Shown here: piece by piece, positions 63,694 to 64,000 of the stretch
Layout: the number at the start of each line of letters is the position of its first letter
Numbering within the stretch: position 1 is the first letter of the stretch
Assembly: GCF_000340215.1 (NCBI RefSeq)
Contig: NW_006921538.1
Location: forward strand, 4,352,320 to 4,416,319
From: Pseudocercospora fijiensis CIRAD86
Lineage: Eukaryota; Ascomycota; Dothideomycetes; Mycosphaerellales; Mycosphaerellaceae
Direction of reading: 5' to 3'
DNA length: 64,000 nt
The notes under the pieces: model-generated
Seen by the model: only the letters and a program-made list of their open reading frames with translations
Database searches by the model: none
Told to the model about the DNA's origin: nothing
Position numbers and translations under genes: made by a program

Positions 63694-64000
63694 GGAGGAC
63701 GTCGCTATCGCTAGAAGGCTTCTAGAAGTTACGCTAATAGCGGCACGTACTATATAGATTTCCGAAATCTGAGAATTTAAATAACTCTTCTACGCTTTAA
63801 GTTTAGAACTTAAAACTCTATATATAAGTAGTCTAATACTATAAGAGAAGTATAATTTTTTATAAGATTTACTTATACTAGATCTAGAAAGCTAAAATAT
63901 AGCTAAACTCTTATTTCTTTAGTATGTCTATTTTATAGAACTACTAGACTCTATAGTACTAAAACCAAATTTTAATAGGTTTTCTTAGTACTTTGTAGTA
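63694..64000. other. right flank, RIP-like composition
   Basis: Begins with a piece resembling the minisatellite at 60092 (GACGTCGCTATCGCTA) and continues AT-rich and CA/TG-poor to the window end. No gene seen. Confidence 0.5.

Overview
The window comes from a filamentous ascomycete, most likely a dothideomycete (Mycosphaerellales-like). Evidence: short GT-AG introns (about 46-90 bp) with CTAAC/CTGAC-type branch sites, Zn2Cys6 regulators, F-box-like proteins, a PTS1 protein, a SAT-KS-AT-PT-ACP-ACP-TE polyketide synthase, and long blocks depleted in CA/TG dinucleotides, the mark of repeat-induced point mutation (RIP). The species cannot be fixed from sequence alone. No rRNA, tRNA or CRISPR was found.

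Left half (1-35.9 kb) is ordinary gene space with poorly conserved genes: two F-box-like proteins plus a third leucine-rich candidate, a four-exon kinase-fold protein, a secreted Pro/Ser/Thr-rich wall protein, two RING proteins, a peroxisomal crotonase, a tandem pair of 100-residue Gly/Tyr/Arg-rich proteins, and a pair of Zn2Cys6 + AT-hook proteins with a leftover 3' fragment between them. An acidic 500-residue protein has a decayed partial paralogue beside it. Several short tandem duplications lie between genes.

36-41 kb is a RIP-degraded block holding a Mutator-like (MULE) transposase relic and, right before the pathway regulator, a MITE-like element with 25-bp inverted repeats and a 9-bp target duplication.

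41.2-59.8 kb is a compact six-gene secondary-metabolite cluster: AflR-like regulator (+), non-reducing PKS (-), FAD monooxygenase 1 (+), O-methyltransferase (-), FAD monooxygenase 2 (+), PDR-type ABC transporter (-). Genes alternate strand, giving two divergent promoters of about 430 bp. Each carries a TCG(N5)CGA site, the motif known for AflR, and a shared TTCTCGGTGAG word. The likely scheme: the regulator turns on both divergent pairs, the PKS makes an aromatic polyketide released by its TE, the methyltransferase and the two flavoenzymes tailor it, and the ABC pump exports it. The PKS loading (SAT) domain looks degenerate. The product is unknown.

60.1-63.7 kb is a RIP-mutated Tc1/mariner-type element with recognisable TA-flanked terminal inverted repeats, a dead DDE transposase and a second, opposite-strand dead ORF. 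The cluster is therefore an island between two inactivated transposon blocks.
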